From: an uncultured Spartobacteria bacterium
GTDB lineage: Bacteria > Verrucomicrobiota > Verrucomicrobiia > Chthoniobacterales > JAATET01
Reading direction: 5' to 3'
Length of the DNA: 64,000 nucleotides
Assembly (NCBI GenBank): GCA_938011325.1
Contig: CALLUD010000030.1
Coordinates: forward strand, 21,501 to 85,500
Positions within the stretch are counted from its first letter, which is position 1. Every line of letters begins with the position of its first letter. Positions 8,394 to 17,000 of the stretch are shown in pieces. The notes beneath the pieces were generated by a model. That model searched no databases and was not told the origin of the DNA. It saw only the letters and a list, made by a program, of their open reading frames with translations. The translations under genes were made by a program, and so were the position numbers.

Positions 8394-9437
8394 ATGAAGC
8401 AAACCAAACGTCGCCGTCTCATTCCTGCTGTTGTCGTCGCTGTGCTGGCCGCCGTCTTCCTCTCCGCCGACGCGGCGGAGAAGGTTCGCGTGTCGTTTTT
8501 CTCGTGGCCGGGCTACGGATTCTGGTTCATCGCGAAGGAAAAGAACCTCGCGCCCGATCTCGATCTGGAACTCACAATCATCGAGGACCCCTACGAGAGC
8601 TTTGGGCAGCTCGCCGCCGGTCAGCTGGATGTCACCTCCAGCACCGTCGAATACGGGCCGATCGCTGCGGACGAAGGCGTGCCGGTGAAACTCGTCACCT
8701 ACACGAATCTCTCCTACGGCACCGACAAGCTCATCATGGCGCCCGACATCAAGAGCGCCGCCGACCTCAAGGGCAGGACGGTCGCCGTGCTCGAAGGCGG
8801 GCTCACGCAAATCTTCATGGGCATCTGGCTCGAGGACAACGGCGTCGCATTCGACAAGGTGAAATACGCGAACCTCATCATGGACGACGCCGTCGCTGCG
8901 ATGGTGAGCGGCAACGTCGCCGGCGGGGAATTCTGGGAGCCCTTCGGCGGCAAGGTGCTCGAAACCCTCAAGGGCTCGCACGTCGTCGCCACCTCGCTGG
9001 AGCCCTACTGGCTCAAGACGGGCCTCCTTGCCGACGGCATGTATATGTCCGACGCGTTTCTCGCGAAACCGGAGCTCGCCGCAAAGGCGATGAAGGCCTA
9101 CTGGGACGCCGTTGCGTGGTGGAAGGAGAATCCCGCCGAAGGCAACAGGATCATCGCCGAAGGTCTCAAATTCGAGCTCGCCGACGTGGAATCCGTGATC
9201 GGCACGACCGGAAAACCGAACGAGGGCGGCCTCGCAGTGCTCGATGTCGCCGCGGCGCGGAAGTTCATGGGCGTCGAGGAGGGAGAGCCACCGTTCGGCC
9301 TGAAAAATGGGCAGATCCGAGATGTCTGGGACCTGACAACGAAATGGTGGAAAAAGTTTGGCCTCATCAAAGGCGATCCGAAATTCGATGACGGCGTAAG
9401 CCTTGTTCCCATCAAATCCCAGAGCTCAGGAAACTAG
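8394..9437 (+). CDS. ABC transporter substrate-binding protein, NitT/TauT type
   Basis: A 347-residue solute receptor. Residues 1-27 form a Sec signal peptide (basic start MKQTKRRR, hydrophobic core, cleavage near SADAAEK). The mature part follows the SsuA/TauA/NMT1 pattern: VSFFSWPGYGFWFIAKEK at the N-terminus, then the hinge region around QLAAGQLDVTSSTVEYGP and DLKGRTVAVLEGG. It should deliver its ligand to the permease encoded just upstream. The ligand is unknown; the location upstream of a urea/guanidine carboxylase suggests a small nitrogen compound. Confidence 0.9.
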   Translation: MKQTKRRRLIPAVVVAVLAAVFLSADAAEKVRVSFFSWPGYGFWFIAKEKNLAPDLDLELTIIEDPYESFGQLAAGQLDVTSSTVEYGPIAADEGVPVKLVTYTNLSYGTDKLIMAPDIKSAADLKGRTVAVLEGGLTQIFMGIWLEDNGVAFDKVKYANLIMDDAVAAMVSGNVAGGEFWEPFGGKVLETLKGSHVVATSLEPYWLKTGLLADGMYMSDAFLAKPELAAKAMKAYWDAVAWWKENPAEGNRIIAEGLKFELADVESVIGTTGKPNEGGLAVLDVAAARKFMGVEEGEPPFGLKNGQIRDVWDLTTKWWKKFGLIKGDPKFDDGVSLVPIKSQSSGN

Positions 9438-9524
9438 GCCGGAACACTGGATTTTTCTGGAACGGGAATTTGACGGATGTTAGGCAATCTCATCCTGCGC
9501 TGCTTGCGGCTTTGCCCGGTCGGT

Positions 9525-9710
9525 AAATTTGTATTGGGCCCACCCACAATCCACGAATTTGCCCTTGAGACTGAAAGACGATCGATTGCGATCCCTGGCG
9601 AAAATCCCGCGGCTTCTTTTCTAACGGTCGGGGGGCTCCGCTGCTTTATCCCAGACCACGCACCACTGGATGCGGCGGAGCTCCCGGCCACCTCCCTTCG
9701 ATTGGAGGGG
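9525..9710 (+). promoter_or_regulatory. Candidate structured leader with SD-sequestering hairpin
   Basis: The 278-base gap before the gene at 9716 folds by eye into four hairpins: 9525-9560 (8-bp plus 4-bp stem, AAATTTGT/ACGAATTT with ATTG/CAAT inside), 9580-9593 (GATCG/CGATC), 9631-9685 (14-bp stem between 9631-9644 and 9672-9685, with an inner stem) and 9691-9708 (CCTCC/GGAGG). The last one hides the GGAGGGG ribosome binding site that lies 5 bases before the ATG, and the 3' arm at 9681-9685 could compete for the same bases. This is the layout of a translational riboswitch or thermosensor platform. It does not show the conserved blocks of the guanidine-I riboswitch. Confidence 0.45.
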
Positions 9711-9715
9711 CAATC

Positions 9716-10576
9716 ATGAAGCCGGCGTTTTTCAAAACGCTGTGGGGCCGGCAGCAGCCCTTTCGAATCGTGGCCGAGCAGGCGCGAGAGGCGGGCTTTC
9801 AGGGCTTGGAGGGAGCGTTTCCCGCGGATGAAGACGAAGCGCGGCAGTTTCTCGATGCGCTCGGGGAATTCGACCTTCAATTCATCGCGGAAATCTCGAC
9901 CACCGGCTACGCCACGCCGACTCCCGGCTCGACGGTTGCGGACCACCTGGAGGCGTTCGCGCGAATTCTCGATCGCTCGATGGTCGCCCGTCCGCTGTTT
10001 TTCAGCTCGATGGCCGGCAGCGATCTGTGGTCGTTTTCGGAAAGCGTCGAGTTTCTGACCAAGGCATGGGAGATCGCCCGGGACCGCGGCGTGCGCGTCG
10101 GGTTCGAAACGCATCGCAGCCGCAGCTTGTATCATCCCGTGCGCACGGCCGAACTGCTGGCCGAGCTTCCGCCGATTGAGCTGACTCTGGATTTCAGCCA
10201 CTGGTGCGTCGTCACCGAGCGGCTCGTGCTCGACGAGTTGCCCGACGTTCTCGCCCTCGCCGCGGAACGCGCGCTGCACATTCAGCCGCGCATCGGCTAC
10301 GACCAGGGGCCGCAGGTTCCCGATCCACGCGCGCCGGAATACGCCACCGCCGTCGAGGCGCACCTTCGCTGGTGGCGCGTTGTGTGGGAGTCGCAGAAAC
10401 GGCGCGGATTCGAAACCGTGACAATGACTCCGGAGTTTGGTCCCGACGGCTACTTGCAATGCGAGCCGTTTACGCAAAAGCCGGTCGCGGACCTCTGGGA
10501 GCTCAACGTCTGGACCGCCAACCGGCTCCGGCAGGAATTCGCTCAATGGGAGCAAGCGCAGGAAATCAACGCATGA
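9716..10576 (+). CDS. Sugar phosphate isomerase/epimerase family (TIM barrel)
   Basis: A 286-residue xylose-isomerase-like TIM barrel protein (AP-endonuclease family 2 fold). Diagnostic stretches are EQAREAGFQGLEGAF after the first strand, GVRVGFETHRSRSLYHP in the fifth-strand region (a metal-binding glutamate and histidine), ELTLDFSHWCVV with a metal-binding Asp and His, and FETVTMTPEFGPDGYL near the end. Members are inositol-catabolic enzymes, hydroxypyruvate isomerases or uncharacterised lyases. It begins behind a strong SD inside a hairpin and overlaps the following gene by ATGA. The substrate is unknown. Confidence 0.82.
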   Translation: MKPAFFKTLWGRQQPFRIVAEQAREAGFQGLEGAFPADEDEARQFLDALGEFDLQFIAEISTTGYATPTPGSTVADHLEAFARILDRSMVARPLFFSSMAGSDLWSFSESVEFLTKAWEIARDRGVRVGFETHRSRSLYHPVRTAELLAELPPIELTLDFSHWCVVTERLVLDELPDVLALAAERALHIQPRIGYDQGPQVPDPRAPEYATAVEAHLRWWRVVWESQKRRGFETVTMTPEFGPDGYLQCEPFTQKPVADLWELNVWTANRLRQEFAQWEQAQEINA

Positions 10577-11430
10577 CCCCGTATTCCCCTCCTCCGCGTT
10601 TCGTGTGGCCCGACGGAAAGCGCTGCGCCGTAATGCTCTGCTTCGACGTGGACGGCGAGACGACGGCGCTGTCCGAGGATCCGGCCCTCAGCCAGCGACT
10701 CACGACGATGTCGCAATGCGAGTATGGTCCGAAGGTCGGCGTTCCACGCCTGCTCGGGCTGGTCGACCATTGCGGAGTCCCGGCGACATTCTTCATTCCC
10801 TCGTTCATCGCCGAGCGGCATCCGGAAATGAGCCGCGCCATCGCGCGCTCCGGCCACGAGATCGGCGCCCACGGGCACCTGCACGAAAAGCTCGCTCAGC
10901 TTTCACCGGATCAGGAGGAAGCCGTGCTCGTGAAAAGTCTGCGCATTCTCGAGGAGATCACCGGCACGCGGCCGGTGGGGCATCGCGCGCCGTGGTTCGA
11001 GATCAATCCCGGCACACCCGACCTGCTCAAGCGCCACGACCTGCTCTACAGCGCGAGCCTTATGGGCGACGACGTGCCGTGGATTCACCCGAACGGCCTC
11101 GTGGAGATCCCGGGCCAGTGGATGCTCGAGGACTGGGAGCAGTTTGCCTTCAACGCCGATCCCGCGTGGGGCTTCATCCCCGAGAATTGCGAAAAGGTTC
11201 ACGACCTCTGGATGCGCGAATACGAGGCCATGCGCGACTTCGGCTGCTGCTTCGTGCTCACGTTGCACCCGTGGCTGAGCGGACGCCCCTCCCGGGTGCG
11301 GCTCCTCGAGCGGATCATTCGCGACATTCAGGCAGACGGGGCCGCGTGGTTCGCGACGGGTCGGGAGATTGCGCGTTACGTGTTGCAGAACCCCGCCGCG
11401 CGTCGGGAAATCGATTTCGACCAGCCATGA
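10573..11430 (+). CDS. Polysaccharide deacetylase / PuuE-like amidohydrolase
   Basis: A 285-residue carbohydrate esterase 4 (NodB) fold protein without a signal peptide. The catalytic motifs are visible: CFDVDGET (~residue 26, the DxD-type base and metal site), GHEIGAHGHLHEKL (~residues 96-109, the HxxxH-type metal site) and GHRAPWF (~residue 137). The intracellular location and the long insertions resemble PuuE-type allantoinases and HpPgdA rather than secreted chitin deacetylases. In a nitrogen island, a cytosolic role on a small amide such as allantoin is more likely than wall modification, but this is inference. Confidence 0.82.
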   Translation: MTPYSPPPRFVWPDGKRCAVMLCFDVDGETTALSEDPALSQRLTTMSQCEYGPKVGVPRLLGLVDHCGVPATFFIPSFIAERHPEMSRAIARSGHEIGAHGHLHEKLAQLSPDQEEAVLVKSLRILEEITGTRPVGHRAPWFEINPGTPDLLKRHDLLYSASLMGDDVPWIHPNGLVEIPGQWMLEDWEQFAFNADPAWGFIPENCEKVHDLWMREYEAMRDFGCCFVLTLHPWLSGRPSRVRLLERIIRDIQADGAAWFATGREIARYVLQNPAARREIDFDQP

Positions 11431-12068
11431 AAAAGCTTCTCATTCTCGTCGGCAGTCCGCGCCGGGAAGGCAACTCCGCAGCGCTCGCGCGGGCCGTGCA
11501 GTGGGGTGCCGAATCCGCCGGACACGTCGCGACGATTCGGTTTCTCGATGATCACATTTCCGCCTTTCTCCACGACTGTCGCCTTCACCGGCAGCCGAAC
11601 GGCGAATGTCCCGCGACGGATGGCTACCGCGCCCTGTTCTTCGACGACTTCCTGCCCGCCGACGGTGTTGTCTTTTGCTCGCCCGTTTATTGGTATGCAC
11701 TCTCGGCGCAGACGAAGGTCTTCTTCGATCGAATGTTCTGCTACTACGCGGCCTCCTACCCCGATTCGGCAAACGTGATCCGGCAAATGACCGGCAAACG
11801 CATCGGCCTCGCGCTCGCTTCGGAGGAAACGTATCCCGGCGCAACGCTCGGCATCATTCACCAGATCCAGGAATACGCGCGCTACACCCACTCCGAGTTT
11901 GTCGGCGTCGTGCGCGGCATCGGCAACAGCCGAAACGAGGTGGTCCGGGATCCCGACGATCCCATCGCGCAGGCCGAGACACTCGGCCGCACCTTCTTTT
12001 CCCGCAGTTACACGGACTACCGGCTCGACACGCCCCGCAGCGGCCGTGTGTGGCCGGTCGACGGGTAA
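11427..12068 (+). CDS. Flavodoxin-like NAD(P)H-dependent FMN reductase
   Basis: A 213-residue flavodoxin-fold protein of the NAD(P)H-dependent oxidoreductase/iron-sulfur flavoprotein family. It begins KKLLILVGSPRREGNS, the FMN phosphate loop, and has FCSPVYWYALSAQTKVFFDR (~residues 82-101), the second FMN-contacting segment. It overlaps the deacetylase by ATGA and ends 85 bases before the NikR-like gene. It could supply electrons to the Rieske oxygenase, whose own reductase is not encoded nearby, but that is a guess from proximity. Confidence 0.82.
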   Translation: MKKLLILVGSPRREGNSAALARAVQWGAESAGHVATIRFLDDHISAFLHDCRLHRQPNGECPATDGYRALFFDDFLPADGVVFCSPVYWYALSAQTKVFFDRMFCYYAASYPDSANVIRQMTGKRIGLALASEETYPGATLGIIHQIQEYARYTHSEFVGVVRGIGNSRNEVVRDPDDPIAQAETLGRTFFSRSYTDYRLDTPRSGRVWPVDG

Positions 12069-12124
12069 GAAGCCATCAGTTTCTCTCGATGCGTCGAATT
12101 TCGGCACGACGCTTGCTTAACGGA

Positions 12125-12152
12125 GTATTACTCGTTTTTGTTTCAGTAATAC
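12125..12152. promoter_or_regulatory. NikR-type operator palindrome
   Basis: GTATTACT and AGTAATAC form a perfect 8-bp inverted repeat with a 12-base spacer. Counted by 6-bp ends it is GTATTA-N16-TAATAC, the same geometry as the Escherichia coli NikR operator GTATGA-N16-TCATAC. The site ends one base before the start codon of the NikR-like gene at 12154, and its left half contains a -10-like TATTAC. Binding would block both transcription and the translation start region, so autoregulation is expected. Confidence 0.7.
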
Positions 12153-12153
12153 C

Positions 12154-12612
12154 ATGCCAGTTGTCACCGAACCCCGCCAACCCGTTCAGCGGATCAGCAT
12201 CTCGCTCCCCGATTCGGTGTATCGCGAACTGGACGAGATGATCGCCGAACGGGGCATCGAGAGCCGGTCCAAGCTGATCACCGAGCTCATCACGAACGCG
12301 GTCATCGAGCATCAGCAGGACAAGGGTGACCAGATCATGGCCGGCACCATCACGCTCATCTACGACGAGGCGAAGGGGCCGTTGCTGCAAAAGCTCGCGG
12401 AGATCGAGCGCGAGCATCTCGACGAGGTCATCAGCTCCCTCCACGTGCAGCTCGAAAACAATCACCGCATGGAGGTCATCCTCGTCCAGGGCCCTGCCGG
12501 AACACTCAAACGCATTGCCGACCGCCTGCTCGGCTGCAAGGGCGTTCGCACCGGCAAGCTCACTCTTACCAGCATCATCCTTCCTCCGCTTCACCCGCTT
12601 CCCAAGAAATGA
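12154..12612 (+). CDS. NikR-like ribbon-helix-helix regulator with degenerate nickel site
   Basis: A 152-residue NikR homologue: ribbon-helix-helix domain (QRISISLPDSVYRELDEM, residues ~11-28, then SRSKLITELI) and a C-terminal ACT-like domain. An ungapped 45-residue alignment with E. coli NikR around SSLHVQLENNH shows the nickel ligands His76, His89 and Cys95 replaced by Arg, Gln and Arg; only His87 is kept. It therefore probably does not sense nickel by the known site. It overlaps the DUF1989 gene by ATGA and should be co-transcribed with the carboxylase genes. No SD is seen before the ATG; the operator occupies that place. The effector is unknown. Confidence 0.85.
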   Translation: MPVVTEPRQPVQRISISLPDSVYRELDEMIAERGIESRSKLITELITNAVIEHQQDKGDQIMAGTITLIYDEAKGPLLQKLAEIEREHLDEVISSLHVQLENNHRMEVILVQGPAGTLKRIADRLLGCKGVRTGKLTLTSIILPPLHPLPKK

Positions 12613-13316
12613 GCACGCTATTCGAAGAGATCATTCCCGGCGGCGCGATGTGGTCGATGGTCATTCCACGCCATCGCCTCGTCCGGCTCACCGCGCTGGG
12701 CGCCCATGCAAACGTCTCCGCCCTCGCCTTCAACGCCCGTCAGCCGCTCGATCGGCTGAACATCCCCGACACGCTCAAGGCGCTGCACACCGCAAAGCTC
12801 ACCCGCGGCCATATTCTCATGACCGACATGGGCCACGCGCTCGCATCGATCGTGGACGACACGCTCGGCTGGCACGATCCCCTCGCCGGCCACATCACGC
12901 GCGAGCAGGTCGAGGAGAAATTCGGCACGCACACGTATCAGGAATATCGCAACGACTGGTATCGCAACGCGCGCGACAACTTCCTCGTCGAGCTCGGAAA
13001 GCACGGGCTCGGCATTCGCGACGTCGTCGCGAACGTGAACTTTTTCAGCAAGGTCGTCGTCGACGACGAAGGCCGCATGCACTTCGTTCCAGACCACTCC
13101 CCCGCCGGTGCCGCCATCACCTTGCGCACCGAGATGGACATCCTTCTCGTTCTTTCAAACACCCCGCATCCGCTCACTCCGCCCGGCGAATACCCGCGCG
13201 TCGATGTAAGGATCACCATCGAGCCCGCGGAACCGCCTGCCGACGACGACTTCTGCCGAAACTTCCGGCCCGAGTGCGCGCGCACTCTCGCCCTCACCGA
13301 ACGCCTCTACATCTGA
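12609..13316 (+). CDS. DUF1989 protein, UAAP1 type (carboxyguanidine deiminase subunit)
   Basis: A 235-residue DUF1989 (urea carboxylase-associated) protein. It opens with EEIIPGGAMWSMVIPRHRLVRL and contains the family hallmark VVANVNFFSKVVVDDEG, with a C-terminal EMDILLVLSNTPHP block. DUF1989 pairs were long annotated as urea-amidolyase-associated proteins; in several bacteria the pair has been shown to be carboxyguanidine deiminase (CgdAB), turning carboxyguanidine into allophanate and ammonia. Here it is followed after 7 bases by the second DUF1989 gene and then by the carboxylase, so the same role is likely. Confidence 0.88.
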   Translation: MSTLFEEIIPGGAMWSMVIPRHRLVRLTALGAHANVSALAFNARQPLDRLNIPDTLKALHTAKLTRGHILMTDMGHALASIVDDTLGWHDPLAGHITREQVEEKFGTHTYQEYRNDWYRNARDNFLVELGKHGLGIRDVVANVNFFSKVVVDDEGRMHFVPDHSPAGAAITLRTEMDILLVLSNTPHPLTPPGEYPRVDVRITIEPAEPPADDDFCRNFRPECARTLALTERLYI

Positions 13317-13323
13317 AATCTGC

Positions 13324-13980
13324 ATGAGCACGCTCAACTACGTCGAAAGCCCGCTCCAGCCGGAGAGCGCGATCCTGCGTCACGTCATCCCGGCCGGCGA
13401 CGGATGGTTGCACCGCATCGAGCGCGGTCAGACATTTCGCATCCTCGATCTCGAGGGCAACCAGGCCGCGGACACGCTCTTTTACAACGCAGACGATCTC
13501 TCCGAGCGTTACAGCGCGCAGGATACGATCCGCGAGCAGGGCGCCATTTACCTCACGACCGGCACCGTGCTGATGTCGAATCTCCGCCGACCAATGGTTA
13601 CGATCACCGCCGATACCTGCGGGCGCCACGACACGCTCGGCGGCGCCTGTGCGGCGGAAAGCAACATGGTTCGCTACGCACTCGATAAGCGGTTCATGCA
13701 CGCCTGCCGCGACACGTTTCTGCTGCAGATCGCGAAGAGCGGCCTCCCGCTCGGCAAGCGCGACCTCGCGCACAACATCAATTTCTTCATGAACGTCCCG
13801 GTCACCCCAGAGGGCGGACTGAAGTTTGACGACGGGGTCTCCGAGCCCGGGAAATATGTCGAGATGCGCGCCGAGATGAACGTCTGGGTGCTCATCTCGA
13901 ACTGCCCGCAACTCAACAACCCCTGCAACGCCTACAACCCCACGCCCATCGAGGTGATGGTGTGGGATACCACCGCCTAG
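13324..13980 (+). CDS. DUF1989 protein, UAAP2 type (carboxyguanidine deiminase subunit)
   Basis: A 218-residue DUF1989 protein, paralogous to the gene before it. Family marks are GDGWLHRIERGQTFRILDLE near the N-terminus, CGRHDTLGGACAAESN (residues ~100-115, a likely metal-binding cysteine/histidine group), HNINFFMNVPVTPEGG and the ending NCPQLNNPCNAYNPTPIEV. The first protein of the pair lacks these cysteines, which fits a heterodimer with one catalytic subunit. It would convert carboxyguanidine made by the downstream carboxylase to allophanate. Confidence 0.88.
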   Translation: MSTLNYVESPLQPESAILRHVIPAGDGWLHRIERGQTFRILDLEGNQAADTLFYNADDLSERYSAQDTIREQGAIYLTTGTVLMSNLRRPMVTITADTCGRHDTLGGACAAESNMVRYALDKRFMHACRDTFLLQIAKSGLPLGKRDLAHNINFFMNVPVTPEGGLKFDDGVSEPGKYVEMRAEMNVWVLISNCPQLNNPCNAYNPTPIEVMVWDTTA

Positions 13981-14059
13981 ACGAAGTTTCAGGTTCCCAA
14001 TTCAATGACCGTTGCTCCCGTCACCTCATCCGCAAACGGCTTCACCAAGGTCGCCTGAG

Positions 14060-17000
14060 ATGTTCTCCAAAGTTCTTATCGCGAACCGTGGCGAGATCGC
14101 CTGCCGGATCATTCGCACGCTCGATCGGCTCGGCATCGCGTCGGTTGCGGTTTATTCCGAAGCGGACAGGCATTCGCGTCATGTCGCAATGGCTGGAGAG
14201 GCGGTGCTGCTCGGGCCTCCACCTGCCGCGCAGAGTTATCTGCTCGCGGATCGGATTTTGCAGGTCGCGATCGATACCGGCGCGCAGGCGATTCATCCGG
14301 GATACGGATTTCTCAGCGAGAATGCGGACTTCGCGGAGGAATGCGAACGACGCGGCATTGTCTTCATCGGACCGACCGCACGGAACATGCGCGACTTCGG
14401 GCTCAAGCACACGGCGCGCGCGCTGGCGATTGCGAGCGACGTGCCGGTTTCGCCGGGAACCGATCTGCTGGGTTCCCTCGCGGAAGCTCGTGAGGCGGCG
14501 GCGCGAATCGGCTACCCGGTGATGATCAAGAGCACCGCCGGCGGTGGCGGCATCGGGATGCAGCTCGCGCGCACGCCGGAGGAGCTCGCGGAAAAGTTTT
14601 CCTCCGTGCAGCGGCTGGCGGAGAGCAACTTCAAGAGTGCGGGATTGTTCCTCGAGAAGTTCATCGCCTCGGCCCGGCATGTCGAGGTGCAGATCTTCGG
14701 CGATGGCGCGGGAACGGTCGCGGTGCTTGGCGAGCGCGACTGTTCCGCACAGCGACGCAACCAGAAGGTCATCGAGGAAACGCCCGCGCCGAATCTCCCG
14801 GAGGACGTTCGCCGTCGACTTCACGCAGCCGCGCGAAGGCTCGGTGAATCCGCGAACTACCGCTCCGCCGGCACCTGCGAGTTCATGCTCGATGCCGCGA
14901 CGAACGAATTCTACTTCCTCGAAGTGAACACGCGCCTGCAGGTCGAGCACTGCGTGACCGAGGAAGTGAGCGGCATCGATCTGGTCGAATGGATGGTGCG
15001 TCTGGCCGCCGGCGAGCCTCTCCCTCTCGCTGATCATGTCCACCAGCCGCGTGGCCACGCCATCGAAGCCCGCATCTACGCGGAGAATCCGGCAAAGGAT
15101 TTTCAACCAAGCACGGGATTGCTGACGAACGTGCAGTTTCCGGACGGCGTCCGTGTCGATACCTGGGTCGAGAGCGGCACCGAGGTTTCGGCCTTTTACG
15201 ATCCGATGATTGCAAAGGTGATCGCCCACGCGCCCACCCGCGACGAAGCAATCGCGAAACTGCGGCACGCGCTCGTCGAAAGCCGGCTCGACGGCATCGA
15301 GACGAATCAGGCCTACGTGGCGGCAATTCTCGCGGATCCGACATTTCAAACGGGTGGAATGACGACGCGTTACCTTTCGGCGTTCGTCTTTCAACCGCAA
15401 ACCGTCGATGTGCTCGAACCGGGCACGCAGACGACGGTGCAGGATTTTCCCGGACGCCTCGGATACTGGGCGGTGGGCGTTCCTCCCTCCGGTCCAATGG
15501 ACCCTCTCGCCTTCCGGCTCGCGAATCGCATTCTCGGAAATCCCGCCGATGCGGCCGGCCTCGAACTCACGATGTCCGGGCCAACACTGCGCTTCAATGC
15601 TCCCGCCCGCATCTGCCTCGGCGGCGCCCACATGCCGGCCACCCTCGATGGCGCTCCGGTCGAATACTGGACCACCATCGATGTCGACGCCGGACAAGTG
15701 CTGCGGATCGGAAATGTTTCCGGGCCGGGTGTGCGCACCTACCTCGCCTTTGCCGGCGGACTCGACGTGCCCGACTACCTCGGCAGCAAGTCGACGTTTT
15801 CCCTCGGCGGCTTTGGAGGACATGGCGGCCGTCCGCTTCGGGCCGGCGATGTGCTGCGATTGACGCCCGATTTTCCACGCGAGGCGCAGAACGACAATCT
15901 CCCGGATTTCGATTATCCAATTTCCAATTCGTGGACCCTCGGCGTTCTCTACGGTCCGCACGGGGCACCGGATTTTTTCACCGACGAGGACATCGCGACG
16001 CTCTTCGACACCGACTACGAGGTCCACTACAATTCGAACCGCACCGGCGTTCGGCTCATCGGTCCCAAGCCGAAATGGGCACGCAAGGACGGCGGCGAGG
16101 CGGGTCTGCATCCCTCGAACATCCACGACAACGCCTACGCGATCGGGGCGATCGATTTCACCGGCGACATGCCGATCTTGCTGGGTCCCGACGGTCCGAG
16201 CCTTGGCGGTTTTGTTTGCCCGGCCGTGGTCGTCGAGAGCGAGCGCTGGAAGCTCGGCCAGCTCAAGGCCGGCGACAAGGTGCGCTTCAAACGACTCACC
16301 GTCGAGGAGGCCGTCGCCGGCAGCGCGGCACAGGAGGCGTTGTTTTCGAAAAACGGAACGCCGCAAAACCTCTCGATCCGGACCTCGAAGACCCACAGTT
16401 CCCTCGACGAGGCGATCCTTCACCGACTCGAGGCGACCGATACCCGACCCACCGTGACTTATCGCGGCGCGGGCGATCGTTACCTGCTCGTCGAGTATGG
16501 CCCGATCGTCCTCGATCTCGATCTGCGGTTTCGCGTGCACGCCCTCATGCAATGGCTCGAGGCGGCGAAGCTTCCCGGCATCATCGACCTCACCCCGGGA
16601 ATTCGCTCGCTGCAGATTCATTTCGATCGTCAGTTGAGCGAGGCCCGTCTGCTCGATGCGCTTTTGCAGGCGGAGGAGGAATTGCCACGCGTCGAGGACA
16701 TGGAGGTGCCCTCGCGCATCGTTCACCTCCCGCTCTCGTGGGAGGATCCGGCGACCATCGAGACGATCAACAAATACATGCAGAGCGTGCGCGCCGATGC
16801 GCCGTGGTGCCCGAGCAATTTGGAGTTCATCCGGCGCATCAATGGCCTCGATTCCATCGAGGAGGTGCGACGCATCGTTTACGACGCCAGCTATCTCGTG
16901 ATGGGCCTGGGCGACGTCTACCTCGGCGCTCCGGTCGCGACCCCGCTCGATCCCCGCCACCGCCTTGTCACGACGAAATACAACCCCGCCCGCACGTGGA

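Noticed and set aside
12601..12612. Possible guanidine-I riboswitch for the carboxylase operon
   Set aside because: The gaps at 2188-2411, 9438-9715, 12069-12153 and 13981-14059 were read for its conserved blocks; none was found.
14005..14058. 17-codon frame MTVAPVTSSANGFTKVA just before the carboxylase
   Set aside because: No SD, no recognised family and very short. It could be a relic of a lost gene, but nothing supports translation.
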